NCBI GenBank assembly: GCA_002391275.1
Contig: DGSC01000014.1
Coordinates: 1-64,000 of the forward strand
DNA length: 64,000 nucleotides
Source of the DNA: Prevotellaceae bacterium UBA4372
GTDB lineage: Bacteria; Bacteroidota; Bacteroidia; Bacteroidales; Bacteroidaceae
Reading direction: 5' to 3'
Under the pieces are notes generated by a model. The model was not told where the DNA came from, ran no database searches, and saw only the letters and a list, made by a program, of their open reading frames with translations. Shown one piece after another: positions 42,180 through 50,987 of this stretch. Numbering within the stretch: position 1 is the first letter of the stretch; every line of letters begins with the position of its first letter. A program made the translations under genes and the position numbers.

Positions 42180-42247
42180 CCCCGTTGTTTGTTTTAAGAC
42201 TTTTAAAAGATTAGTCCGTATAAAAAGATTGCAAAGCAAAATTGATT

Positions 42248-42383
42248 TTTCTACTAACAAGTATTATGTTTAATTAAAGAGAGTATTTATGGAAAAAAGA
42301 CTTTCTATGTTTCTGGCCTCGTTGTTCCTTTGCGTAGGTGCAGCTTTGGCTCAGGTACAAGTAAAGGGTACCATCATCTCAGC
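42248..42383 (+). repeat. Right arm of the 136-bp inverted repeat spanning the susC start
   Basis: The 41 bp before the ATG and the first 95 bp of the right susC, inverted copy of 41246-41381. A single difference lies in a wobble-tolerant region of the signal peptide (Ala codon in the left gene, Val in the right). Confidence 0.9.
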
Positions 42384-45300
42384 TGATGATGGCGAACCTC
42401 TGCCTGGCGCTTCAGTCAAGATCCTTGGCACAAAGTCCGGTACAGTTACGAACATGGATGGCGACTTCGTGATCACCGTTCCTAACCAAGAGTCTCGTTT
42501 GGAGCTGTCACACATCGGTATGGTGACCCGCATCGTCAAGGCCCGCAACGGTATGCGCATCGCTCTTGACAGCGACGATTTCGGTCTCGACGAAGTTATG
42601 GTAGTAGCTTATGGCACACAGAAGAAGTCGAGCTTTACCGGTGCTGCCTCCACAATCAAGGCCGACAAGATAGAGAAGCTGCAGGTGAGCGACATCTCAA
42701 AGGCCCTCGAAGGTCAGGTGGCCGGTGTGCAGACCACTTCGAGCAATGGTACTCCCGGTGCCAGCGCCAGCATCCGCGTGCGCGGTATCGGTTCTATCCA
42801 CGCCGACCAGAGCCCTCTGATCGTGCTCGACGGTGTGCCCTACGAAGGTTCGCTCAACTCCATCGCATCGCAGGATATCGAAAGCCTGACAGTGCTGAAG
42901 GATGCAGCAGCCAACTCAATGTATGGTGCACGCGGTGCCAACGGCGTCATCCTGATCACCACGAAGAGCGGCAAGCGCGCCGATACGCGCGTGACGTTCG
43001 ACGGCCGCTGGGGCTTCAACACCCGCGCCGTAGGCAACTATGATATCATCAAGGATCCCGGAGAGTACTACGAGATGATGTATGAGAGCTATCGCAACAG
43101 CCTCGTAGGCACACAGGGTTATGCCAACGCCTCGCAGATTGCTGCCAACACGCTCATCAGCGACGTGCTGCGCTACAACATCTTCAAGGGAGTGGCCGAC
43201 AACAACATCATCGATCCCCTGACGGGCCACCTCACCGCAGCTGCTGCCAACGCACAGCGCAAGTGGAACGACGACTGGTCCGACGATCCATTCTCCAACG
43301 CTTTCCGTCAGGAATACAACGTCAGCGTAAGCGGCGGTAACGACAAGACCCAGGGCTACGCCTCAGCCAGCTACCTCGGCGACGAGGGCTACATGGTAGG
43401 TTCGGGCTTCAACCGCTTCTCGGGTCGCGTGAAGGTTGACCACAAGGTAGGCGATTACATCAAGCTGGGTGCCAACATCGGCTATGCCCGCACCGACTAT
43501 AAGACCTTTGCCAGCAGCGTAGGCAACAACTATTCGAACATCTTCATGTTCGGACAGAACATCGGTCCGATCTTCCCTATCTACATGTATGACCAGAATG
43601 GCAACCCCATGTACGATGCCGATGGCAAGCGCCTCTACGACTGGGGTGATGAATATGGCCGTCCCTACGCCGCCAACTCAAACCCATACGCCGTAGCCAA
43701 GGAGAACATCAACCAGACGCTGCGCGACAACATCACCACTCGCGCTTACGTTGAGGTGAACTTCCTCAAGGACTTCAAGTTCACGGCCAACGTAGCCTAT
43801 GACGCTTTCAACACCAACCAGACCAATTTCGCAACCCCCATCGGCGGCGATGCCAAGACCGTAGGCGGACGCGGCTACAAGTATGCCACACGCACCGGCA
43901 CCCTCAACGTAAACCAAATCCTCGAGTGGAGCCACGAATTCGGCAACCACGGCTTACACCTCATGCTCGTTCACGAGAACAAGAAGGACAAAGACCACTA
44001 CATGTATGGCCACATGACCAACTATGCAGACTGGTCGAACCCCGAGTTCGCTAACGCAGCCCTCTATCAAGACCTCACCTCCTACACCAGCGAATATGCC
44101 CTCGAAGGCTATCTGGCCAAGGCAGAGTACAACTACCTCGACCGCTACTACCTCACCGCCAGCATCCGTCGCGACGGCAGCTCACGCTTCCACAAGGACA
44201 ACCGCTGGGGTACGTTCTGGGCTATCGGCGGCGCTTGGCGCGTCAACGAGGAGCCGTTCATGAAGGACGTGACGTGGGTCAACCAGCTGAAGCTGAAGGC
44301 CAGCTACGGTACACAGGGTAATGACAACATCGGTGTGCCCAAGGCCTACATCGACCTCTACGACGTAACACGCCTCGACGGCGGCGCCATGGCTTTCGCC
44401 AAGGCTTTCCGCGGCAACAAGGACCTCAAGTGGGAGCGTCAGAGCATGTTCAACGTAGGCTTCGAGACTGTGCTTCTGAACCGTCTGAACGTCAACTTCG
44501 ACTTCTTCATCAAGAACAATAAGGACCTTCTGTTCCGCAGCCCGCTGCCCCCCTCAATGGGTGCTCCCTCATGGATCTACCAGAACGAGGTGGACATGAA
44601 GAACACCGGTATCGAGTTTGAGATCGGCTACGACATCATCAAGACAAAGGACATCCGCTGGAACATCGCACTCAACGGCACTCACTACAAGAACGAGCTC
44701 ACTCGCCTGCCCGCATCCAAGCCCGAGAAGGACTATCCCGAAGGCTTCGCACGCAACTCCGACTACTGGTGGAAGAAGGGCGGCAGCATCTATGAGTGGC
44801 TAGGCTATGAGTACCTTGGCGTCGACGAGGCTACGGGTCGCCCCATGTACAACCACTACGACAACGTTCGCATCAACCAGGAATATGACGAAGACGGCAA
44901 CGTAATCCCCGGCTCGGGCACACTGACCAACGTCATCGACAAGAGCAGCCGCAAGGTTGTCTATACCGACTCTGAGGCTACGTTGGTCGACCTGGGCAAG
45001 AGCGCTATCCCCGCTCTCGCCGGCGGTCTGAGCACCACGTTCGAGGGCTACGGCTTCGACCTCTCTATCCAGACATCCTACCAGATTGGCGGTTGGGTTC
45101 GCGACAGCTACTATGCAGCCCTGATGAACAGCGGCGGCGACGGCAACAACTTCCACCGCGACATGTTCAACCGTTGGACTCCCTCGCACACCAACACCGA
45201 CATTCCTCGTCTAAACTACAAGAGCCAGAGCGCAGGCCTGAGCGGCTCGTCGAGCTACTTCATGACCAAGGCCAGCTTCTTCAACCTGCGTAACATCACC

Positions 45301-45495
45301 CTGGGCTACACACTGCCTTCGAAGCTCACACGCAAGGCTTACATCGAAAGCCTCCGCGTTTACCTCGCCGGCGACAACGTATGGCTCAAGAGCAAACGTA
45401 AGGGTCTGGATCCCCGTCAGAACTTCGACGGCAAGACAAGCTGGGTTTATCAGCCCCTCAGCACATACTCTATCGGTCTGAACCTCACGTTCTAA
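42289..45495 (+). CDS. SusC/RagA-family TonB-dependent outer-membrane transporter, right locus
   Basis: 1068 residues. The signal peptide is near-identical to the left gene (LCVGAALAQ in place of LCAGAALAQ), followed by the same CarboxypepD-reg-like start, a TonB-box region (DEVMVVAYGTQKKSSFTG), the plug signature LTVLKDAAANSMYGARGANG and a barrel ending SIGLNLTF. Beyond the first 32 codons the protein diverges clearly from the left SusC, so the pair is not a simple recent duplication. Codons are strongly C-ending (AAC, TAC, ATC), suggesting high expression. A good promoter lies about 100 bp upstream. SusD follows after 39 bp. Confidence 0.95.
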   Translation: MEKRLSMFLASLFLCVGAALAQVQVKGTIISADDGEPLPGASVKILGTKSGTVTNMDGDFVITVPNQESRLELSHIGMVTRIVKARNGMRIALDSDDFGLDEVMVVAYGTQKKSSFTGAASTIKADKIEKLQVSDISKALEGQVAGVQTTSSNGTPGASASIRVRGIGSIHADQSPLIVLDGVPYEGSLNSIASQDIESLTVLKDAAANSMYGARGANGVILITTKSGKRADTRVTFDGRWGFNTRAVGNYDIIKDPGEYYEMMYESYRNSLVGTQGYANASQIAANTLISDVLRYNIFKGVADNNIIDPLTGHLTAAAANAQRKWNDDWSDDPFSNAFRQEYNVSVSGGNDKTQGYASASYLGDEGYMVGSGFNRFSGRVKVDHKVGDYIKLGANIGYARTDYKTFASSVGNNYSNIFMFGQNIGPIFPIYMYDQNGNPMYDADGKRLYDWGDEYGRPYAANSNPYAVAKENINQTLRDNITTRAYVEVNFLKDFKFTANVAYDAFNTNQTNFATPIGGDAKTVGGRGYKYATRTGTLNVNQILEWSHEFGNHGLHLMLVHENKKDKDHYMYGHMTNYADWSNPEFANAALYQDLTSYTSEYALEGYLAKAEYNYLDRYYLTASIRRDGSSRFHKDNRWGTFWAIGGAWRVNEEPFMKDVTWVNQLKLKASYGTQGNDNIGVPKAYIDLYDVTRLDGGAMAFAKAFRGNKDLKWERQSMFNVGFETVLLNRLNVNFDFFIKNNKDLLFRSPLPPSMGAPSWIYQNEVDMKNTGIEFEIGYDIIKTKDIRWNIALNGTHYKNELTRLPASKPEKDYPEGFARNSDYWWKKGGSIYEWLGYEYLGVDEATGRPMYNHYDNVRINQEYDEDGNVIPGSGTLTNVIDKSSRKVVYTDSEATLVDLGKSAIPALAGGLSTTFEGYGFDLSIQTSYQIGGWVRDSYYAALMNSGGDGNNFHRDMFNRWTPSHTNTDIPRLNYKSQSAGLSGSSSYFMTKASFFNLRNITLGYTLPSKLTRKAYIESLRVYLAGDNVWLKSKRKGLDPRQNFDGKTSWVYQPLSTYSIGLNLTF

Positions 45496-45534
45496 TTTTG
45501 CAACAACGAAGTCTAATCTTAATTTTATACAAAT

Positions 45535-47037
45535 ATGAAAGTATTAAAATATATGGCCGCAGGTCTGTTGGCTCTTGGACTGAGTGCCTGCAACAGCGAC
45601 TATCTGGACATTGAGGACCGCTCGTACCTTGATGCCGACGCTGCACGCGAAGCTGCCGGCCACAACCCCGACGCCTTCCTGAATGGCATGTGGGCACACC
45701 TCGTAGATATGTACAGCGATGCCCACGATTCGTTCAACTTCATGTCAGTGCTCCACGCTTGCGACTGGGCTGGCGAGGATATGGTATTCGCCAATCCCCA
45801 GACCAACTACTTCATCTGGGACTACCAGCTCGACGACCGCATGAACAACTACCGTCGCGTGTACGTCAACTGGAGCACCTTCTACACCGCCATATCTAAG
45901 GCCAACGAGGTCATCGGCCTCTATCCCGGTCTGGAAGCAGCAGACGCCAACGGTAAGGCACTGCTCGGCCAGGCTCTAGCCTACCGCGGTATGTCGTACG
46001 ACTACCTGATTCAGCTCTTCCGCCCCTACATGGGCGCTGACGGCAACATCAAGTACGACAGCAAGGGTCTGCCCGTGTACCTCACAGAGGCCGACGGCTA
46101 CAGCACCGACGAGCTGCTCGAGCTGCAGGGCGTCAACACCGTAAAGTTCGTGCTCGACCAAGCTCAGAGCGACCTCGAAAAGGCCGTCGAGCTCCTCGAG
46201 GCTGCCGACTACAAGCGCGCTAACAAGGACTATATCGACGCTAACGTGGCCAACGGCCTGCTGGCTCGCCACTACCTGCTCACTCAGCAGTGGGAAAAGG
46301 CTGCCCAGGCTGCCAACAAGGCTCGCCAGGGCTACAAGCCCATGAGCAAGGAGGATCTGCACGACGGAATGGTTTCGCTGACGAAGAACCCCGAATTCAT
46401 GTGGGGCTTCATCCACAGCACCGAGACATCTACTGTCTATGCTTCGTTCTTCAGCCACATCTCGAACATCGCTCCCGGCTACAACGGTTTAGGCTATAAG
46501 ACTGTCTGCATCGACGCACGCCTCTACAGCCAGATCCCCGACGACGACTACCGCAAGAGCCTCTTCAACGGTCCCGAAGGCGACAGCAGCCAGCCCACAG
46601 CCAGCGCACGCTATCCCTATGCCAACCTGAAGTTCGGCGACGATGGCAACTGGACAATGGACTACACCTACATGCGCGCAGCTGAGATGTACCTCATCGA
46701 GGCTGAAGCACTCGCACGCCAGGGCAAGGGCGGCGAAGCCGCTACCGTTCTGGGCGAACTCATGGCAGCCCGTCAGCCGAGCTGGAGCAAGACGAACGTC
46801 ACCGTGGCTGACGTACTGCTGCAGCGCCGCATCGAGCTCTGGGGCGAAGGCTTCGTATTCTTCGACCTCAAGCGCAACAACAAGGGTATGGAACGCACCT
46901 ATGCCGGCAGCAACCACCTGCAGACCGACCTCACATTCATCGACGTTCCCGCTCAGGATCCGCGCTGGACTTACCAGATCTCGCTGGCTGAGCTGCAGGA
47001 GAACAGCCGTCTGACAGAGGATGACCAGAATCCCTAA
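45535..47037 (+). CDS. SusD/RagB-family outer-membrane lipoprotein, right locus
   Basis: 500 residues. The signal ends LGLSAC (Cys19), followed by NSDYLDIED with acidic residues, the surface-export type of lipoprotein signal. Helical repeats are seen in ALLGQALAYRGMSYDYLIQLF, read across two blocks, and NVANGLLARHYLLTQQWEKA. The late family motif is RAAEMYLIEAEALARQG and LLQRRIELWGEGFVFFDLKR. Works as the substrate-binding lid of the preceding SusC. Codon use matches the SusC gene. Its stop overlaps the first possible start of the following lipoprotein, but that gene more likely starts 26 bp later. Confidence 0.93.
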   Translation: MKVLKYMAAGLLALGLSACNSDYLDIEDRSYLDADAAREAAGHNPDAFLNGMWAHLVDMYSDAHDSFNFMSVLHACDWAGEDMVFANPQTNYFIWDYQLDDRMNNYRRVYVNWSTFYTAISKANEVIGLYPGLEAADANGKALLGQALAYRGMSYDYLIQLFRPYMGADGNIKYDSKGLPVYLTEADGYSTDELLELQGVNTVKFVLDQAQSDLEKAVELLEAADYKRANKDYIDANVANGLLARHYLLTQQWEKAAQAANKARQGYKPMSKEDLHDGMVSLTKNPEFMWGFIHSTETSTVYASFFSHISNIAPGYNGLGYKTVCIDARLYSQIPDDDYRKSLFNGPEGDSSQPTASARYPYANLKFGDDGNWTMDYTYMRAAEMYLIEAEALARQGKGGEAATVLGELMAARQPSWSKTNVTVADVLLQRRIELWGEGFVFFDLKRNNKGMERTYAGSNHLQTDLTFIDVPAQDPRWTYQISLAELQENSRLTEDDQNP

Positions 47038-47063
47038 TGTATAACGCTAAAGCAATAGAAAAA

Positions 47064-47909
47064 ATGAATAAGTTTTTTAAATACATAATTCCGTGCATGT
47101 CCCTCGGTATGGTGCTCACCAGCTGCTATGACGAGGTCGACGACAAGAGCGTTATCGACAAGCAATACGAGAAGGCTACTGCAACGACCGTGACTCTCAC
47201 CGCAGGCGAGGTCGTTGACTACCAGACACTCTCGCTCACAGCTGCTCTCTCCGACACGCTCGACATCATTGAACAGGGCTTCCAGGTGGGCACAAGCGAA
47301 GACTTCGCCGACGCCGCCTACCAGCCCGCAAACCGCGACAAACTGACTTTCGCTGCCAATCCCACCGGACTCGAAGGCCTCACCACGTACTACGCACGTG
47401 CCTATGCCTTCACCAACGCCGGACAGGTTATCTACAGCGAGAGCACCAAGCTCACCACTCCGCGCACGCCTATCTACGACATCAACACCACATTCCTCGT
47501 TCATGAATATGAATACGACGAAGATGCCGGTTGGCAGATTCAGGTCGGCGAGGACGGCTCTGACGCTGGCTACTACCTCATGAGCATTGAGTTCGCTGAA
47601 GGCAGCGAGACCGACGTTCTCATCCACGGCTTCCTGGGCTTTGACGCTACTATCGTCGGCGTTTGGGATCCCGAGACGAGCACGGTGACCATTCCCGGCT
47701 CACAAGTCGTTGGCGAGCATCCTACATACGGCCCGATGTTCCCCGTGGCATTCGACATGAGCACCGGTGACTATGCAGCTGACGACATCATCACGCTGCA
47801 GTTCAAGAGCCTCGGCGGCTCGCTCGTATCGACGCCCTACACGCTCAGCGTATCGGCCGGTTACTTCGGCATCTACACCTTCACAGCTATTCCTTACGAG
47901 GGCGAATAA
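47064..47909 (+). CDS. Surface lipoprotein with fibronectin-III-like domain, right locus
   Basis: 281 residues from the ATG at 47064, chosen because it gives a clean lipoprotein signal (LGMVLTSC, Cys21) followed by YDEVDDKS, an acidic surface-export tail. An FnIII-like domain runs from about residue 38 to 130 (LEGLTTYYARAYAFTNAG is typical). The C-terminal domain is beta-rich with no motif I know. It fills the SusE-like position. It is not clearly homologous to the lipoprotein of the left locus although gene order is the same, which suggests each recognises its own ligand. Confidence 0.65.
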   Translation: MNKFFKYIIPCMSLGMVLTSCYDEVDDKSVIDKQYEKATATTVTLTAGEVVDYQTLSLTAALSDTLDIIEQGFQVGTSEDFADAAYQPANRDKLTFAANPTGLEGLTTYYARAYAFTNAGQVIYSESTKLTTPRTPIYDINTTFLVHEYEYDEDAGWQIQVGEDGSDAGYYLMSIEFAEGSETDVLIHGFLGFDATIVGVWDPETSTVTIPGSQVVGEHPTYGPMFPVAFDMSTGDYAADDIITLQFKSLGGSLVSTPYTLSVSAGYFGIYTFTAIPYEGE

Positions 47910-47942
47910 GCCCTTGGCGGTTAGCCTATAACACCCTAAATC

Positions 47943-47982
47943 AGAACGGACTCGGAGCTCACAAGGCTGCGGGTCCGTTCTT
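47943..47982 (+). promoter_or_regulatory. Intercistronic hairpin before the right C10 protease
   Basis: AGAACGGAC pairs with GTCCGTTCT across a 22-nt loop that can pair further. No strong T run follows. It occupies the same place in the operon as the hairpin before the left protease. Confidence 0.55.
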
Positions 47983-48012
47983 CGGGTCTGAATGACATAA
48001 CACCACCGATCT

Positions 48013-49716
48013 ATGAAAATAAAGCTTTGCACACTACTATTCCTCACATGCACCATCAGCGCTTTTGCCGGCCTGAGGTCGAAAAGCGCGATGCGCCAGA
48101 TTGCTTTTGAGCAGCTGTTACCAAAGACAAGGGCTGCTGCAGGTGCGCAGACTGACAACAAAACGCTGAAAGAGTTGTACGTCAGCTCCGAACTTAGCGT
48201 GTTCGGACTTGACAGGGCAGGCTTCGTTGTCGTCAGCGCCGACGACAACTGCCAGCCCGTGTTGGCCTACTCCAAGAGCACTGCCTTCAATCCAGGCAAT
48301 ATGCCTGAAGGCCTCCGATGGTGGCTGCAGGCTATGGAAGAGAGTCTTTCGGCACAGGCGAAGAAAGGCATCCGCCAGCAAGCGCCGACGCAGACCTTCA
48401 CGCCCATAGACAACTTGCTCACGGCACAATGGGGCCAGGAGAAGCCCTACAACCTGCTGTGCCCGCAAGTTGAGGGCAAACAGCCGCCTTCGGGATGTGT
48501 AGCAACTGCCATGTCACAGATCATGTACTTCCACAAATATCCCGCACAAGGCAAAGGCTCTGGACGCTACTCTATAGGCACCTCGTCAAAGATGAGCGCC
48601 AAGATTGAAGGCATCTACGAGTGGAATCTTATGCGCGATGTTTACAAGAACGTCAAGACGTCAGATGAAGAGAAGAACGCCGTGGCCACGCTCATGCGCG
48701 ACTGTGGCTATGGCTGCTATATGAACTATGCCTCTGGCGGCAGCGGTGCGTACGTCAGCGACTGCGCGCGCTCGCTGATTGATAACTTCAGCTACAATCC
48801 CGGTACACTACGCCTGCTCAGCCGCACATATTATGGCGCTGAGGAGTGGCTGCAACTGATGCACGATGAGCTCAGCCAAGGGCGACCGATCCTCTACAGC
48901 GGCGCCGACAAGGACCATGGCGGCCACGCCTTCATAGCCTGTGGCATGGACGAGAAAGGACTCCTCTACATCAACTGGGGATGGGACGGCTCGGCCGACG
49001 GCTTCTACGACGTACGCTCGCTGAATCCCACTGGCATCCTCGGCACCAGCTATCCCTATGCTTTCATCGTACACCAGGAAGCTCTGTTGGGTATTATGCC
49101 CCCAACCACAGAAGAGCCGGTTGAAGAAGCATTCTCCATCTCACTGAAGGATGTGTTCTCAGTGAAGAAGATCGGCAACAGCTACCTTCAACTGAGCTCC
49201 GCGACTTTCTACAACACTGGTTTCCGCAACTTCAAAGGTGATGTCGGGTTCTATTTCGTAAGTGCCGACGGCGACGCAAGCAAGAATATCTTTGTCTCGG
49301 CTTACAACAACGCCGAAGGCGATGCAATTGCCCCTGGCTACGGTGCAATGACTAAAAGCACATTACATTCTGTTTCGCAGCTCCCCGCAGGCGAATATGT
49401 TTTGTACATGGCAGCCAAGGTCGCAGGCTCTGAAAGGACTGAGCTCGTGCGTGCACCTGGCGGTCTGTATGCCATAAGTGTAGTGAAAACGGCAGAGGGA
49501 CAGATGCAAGTGGGCGAAGGCTCATTGGTTGATGCCATAGACACCGTACGCCTTGACGACAAAGTTTCTTCAGCTGCCGCCACCACCCGCGTCTTCGACA
49601 CCAACGGACGACTCATCTACTCCTGCCCCACCCCACAGTTCAACCTATGGGACATCCCTGCCCGTGGTGTATTGGTGGTGAAGCAGGGCAACCGTGTCCG
49701 CAAGGTGGTACGCTGA
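48013..49716 (+). CDS. Secreted C10 (streptopain/SpeB-like) cysteine protease, right locus
   Basis: 567 residues. A signal peptide (LCTLLFLTCTISAFAG) is followed by a SpeB-type propeptide (about 22-140). The catalytic Cys162 lies in QPPSGCVATAMSQIMYF. The catalytic His is in HGGHAFIACGMD, followed by LLYINWGWDGSADGFYD. A beta-rich C-terminal half ends with RVFDTNGRLIYS and FNLWDIPARGVLVV, almost the same tail as the left protease. The family cleaves host or dietary proteins; interpain of Prevotella is a known relative. Genome order SusC-SusD-lipoprotein-protease is the mirror of the left locus. The 103-bp gap before it holds a hairpin, so its level may be set separately from the transporter. 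Confidence 0.88.
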   Translation: MKIKLCTLLFLTCTISAFAGLRSKSAMRQIAFEQLLPKTRAAAGAQTDNKTLKELYVSSELSVFGLDRAGFVVVSADDNCQPVLAYSKSTAFNPGNMPEGLRWWLQAMEESLSAQAKKGIRQQAPTQTFTPIDNLLTAQWGQEKPYNLLCPQVEGKQPPSGCVATAMSQIMYFHKYPAQGKGSGRYSIGTSSKMSAKIEGIYEWNLMRDVYKNVKTSDEEKNAVATLMRDCGYGCYMNYASGGSGAYVSDCARSLIDNFSYNPGTLRLLSRTYYGAEEWLQLMHDELSQGRPILYSGADKDHGGHAFIACGMDEKGLLYINWGWDGSADGFYDVRSLNPTGILGTSYPYAFIVHQEALLGIMPPTTEEPVEEAFSISLKDVFSVKKIGNSYLQLSSATFYNTGFRNFKGDVGFYFVSADGDASKNIFVSAYNNAEGDAIAPGYGAMTKSTLHSVSQLPAGEYVLYMAAKVAGSERTELVRAPGGLYAISVVKTAEGQMQVGEGSLVDAIDTVRLDDKVSSAAATTRVFDTNGRLIYSCPTPQFNLWDIPARGVLVVKQGNRVRKVVR

Positions 49717-49758
49717 TACATCAATACTGTTTGTTATTAAAGTTTCGCAAGTAGCCAA

Positions 49759-49807
49759 TGCCCTGAAAGGGCAGTGATATGTCAGCCCAGGGCAGTGCCC
49801 TGGGCTG
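49759..49807. repeat. Double palindrome, GCCCTGAAAGGGC type
   Basis: TGCCCTGAAAGGGCA is followed 9 bp later by CAGCCCAGGGCA facing TGCCCTGGGCTG. Repeats of this look are common in Bacteroidetes and some other genomes; their function is unknown. Confidence 0.75.
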
Positions 49808-49982
49808 AATTCTCATTGCCCCTTCTTGATGTGTCCGCTCGAGCTCTGCTCGCTCATTCGAACGAGGTGAGTCTTGACAAGGGCACAGCACCATTTATGG
49901 TTAGATTGACGGATGATTGAGGGTCAAGAAAGGTAAGCGAGTACCCGCGAAGCTGCGCTTACTAATCATTTTTCCCGGATTT

Positions 49983-50078
49983 ATCCTACACTCCTACACC
50001 TTTTGCACCTCATCACTTGATTATCTGCAATCTACGAGGTGTAGGATGGGTGTAGGATGGGTGTAGGAGGTGTAGGAT
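49983..50078 (+). repeat. 97-bp-type inverted element, copy A
   Basis: Starts ATCCTACACTCCTACACC and ends GGTGTAGGAT, so it has its own terminal inverted repeats plus internal GGTGTAGGATGG direct repeats. Copy B at 50364-50460 is its reverse complement with scattered differences. The match continues a few bases into AAAGGCCGA. Confidence 0.85.
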
Positions 50079-50207
50079 AAAGGCCGATTTAACGGTTTTT
50101 CACAGAATAGCCCCCCTTTTTTGACCGTCTGCCTGATCGGTTTTCGATGCTGCGCAGGGCGTGCCGGAGCGTTAGGTCTTCAGCCTTTGTCACCTAAGAC
50201 AATCAGT

Positions 50208-50227
50208 GAGTCCCACTAGTGGGACTC
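50208..50227. repeat. 20-bp perfect palindrome with a flanking degraded copy
   Basis: The arm GAGTCCCACT is followed at once by its exact complement. A variant with ATTCCCATTAGTGGGACTC follows at 50228-50249. Confidence 0.75.
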
Positions 50228-50363
50228 GAGATTCCCATTAGTGGGACTCGGACATATCGCCATGAATATCTACGGGAACACGCAGTACGATAACGTCAAG
50301 CACTCTGGCATACGAGAAAAATGGGGCGGGTCAATCTGTGTGAAAGGCCTGTTTTCGGCCTTC

Positions 50364-50460
50364 ATCCTACACCCCTACTCCCATCCTACACCCCATCCAA
50401 CACCCATTTATGCCGTTGGTATTCAGTCAATAAGGTGCAAAAGGTGTAGGAGTGTAGGAT
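50364..50460 (-). repeat. 97-bp-type inverted element, copy B
   Basis: Reverse complement of copy A with a variable centre. Bounded by ATCCTACAC and GTGTAGGAT. A small AAGGCC/GGCCTT hairpin precedes it at about 50343-50362. Confidence 0.85.
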
Positions 50461-50619
50461 GTTTGATAAAAAAACGTATAGTATACGGTAAGGATCCATA
50501 CGACCTACGATGGAGGCTTTGTCGATGCATCTCGCTGAATAACCTCCACAGAAGGGGCTTGGATACAGACGGACACCTTCGGCGTGCTCTCACTGAGCGT
50601 TTACCGGACACCTATAATT

Positions 50620-50713
50620 CTCTTAAGAGGGTTGTCATACCCTCTTATGAGAGTAGCCTCACCCTCTTAGGAGAGTAGCCTTACTCTCTTAGGAGGGTTG
50701 TTTTAGTCTCTTG
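50620..50713 (+). repeat. 22-bp tandem repeat array, site 2 (diverged subfamily)
   Basis: CTCTTA starts recur at 50620, 50642, 50664 and 50686, and CTCTTG at 50708, exactly 22 bp apart. Units read CTCTTAGGAGAGTAGCCTTA or close variants. They share the CTCTTAGG core and the period with the other three sites but have different flanks. Confidence 0.85.
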
Positions 50714-50822
50714 CAGTTTAACGCTTAACGGATGTTAACAGTTGTTTCTGCCCCCTTTGCACAATAAACAGCCCTTTGTGTACGTTTATAAAACAAAAAG
50801 GTATAATTCTTTTAGTTTGCCT

Positions 50823-50987
50823 ATGACAAAACCTTTACTCATTCCTGTGCAGCTGACAGGTGTTGTCACTGCCGAACAACTTACTGCTTCGCTCCTCGCC
50901 GCATCAGACAGCGGCTTGCGTGCAATGCCAAAGCTCTCAACTCTCAATCGTATCAAGGCCCGCGCCAGGGCTGTTCGTCCGCTATGA
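50823..50987 (+). CDS. Possible small ORF overlapping the rpe start
   Basis: 54 residues from an ATG at 50823 (MTKPLLIPVQLTGVVTAEQL), with a basic end (KARARAVRPL). Its TGA overlaps the rpe ATG in an ATGA arrangement, as in coupled genes. No domain is recognised. It could be a leader peptide, a gene-start remnant or chance. Confidence 0.22.
   Translation: MTKPLLIPVQLTGVVTAEQLTASLLAASDSGLRAMPKLSTLNRIKARARAVRPL

Larger units (their letters stand above)
41382..42247. other. 866-bp spacer between the two susC inverted-repeat arms
   Basis: It contains a 22-bp tandem array (41705-41843) and one canonical promoter pointing right (42150-42179). The left half has no TAnnTTTG match reading left. No ORF of note. 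It is flanked by perfect recombination substrates, so it could invert as a unit. Confidence 0.5.
49717..50983. other. Repeat-rich, essentially gene-free island
   Basis: About 1.3 kb made of palindromic and tandem repeats: the GCCCTGAAAGGGC-type element (49759-49807), two inverted 97-bp elements (49983-50078 and 50364-50460), a 20-bp palindrome (50208-50227) with a degraded copy beside it, and a 22-bp tandem array (50620-50713). One doubtful small ORF lies at its right end. Longer open frames here run through repeats and do not look coding. Confidence 0.7.

Noticed and set aside
50241..50678. 145-residue ORF in the repeat island
   Set aside because: It runs through copy B of the 97-bp element and into the 22-bp array; the translation looks random.
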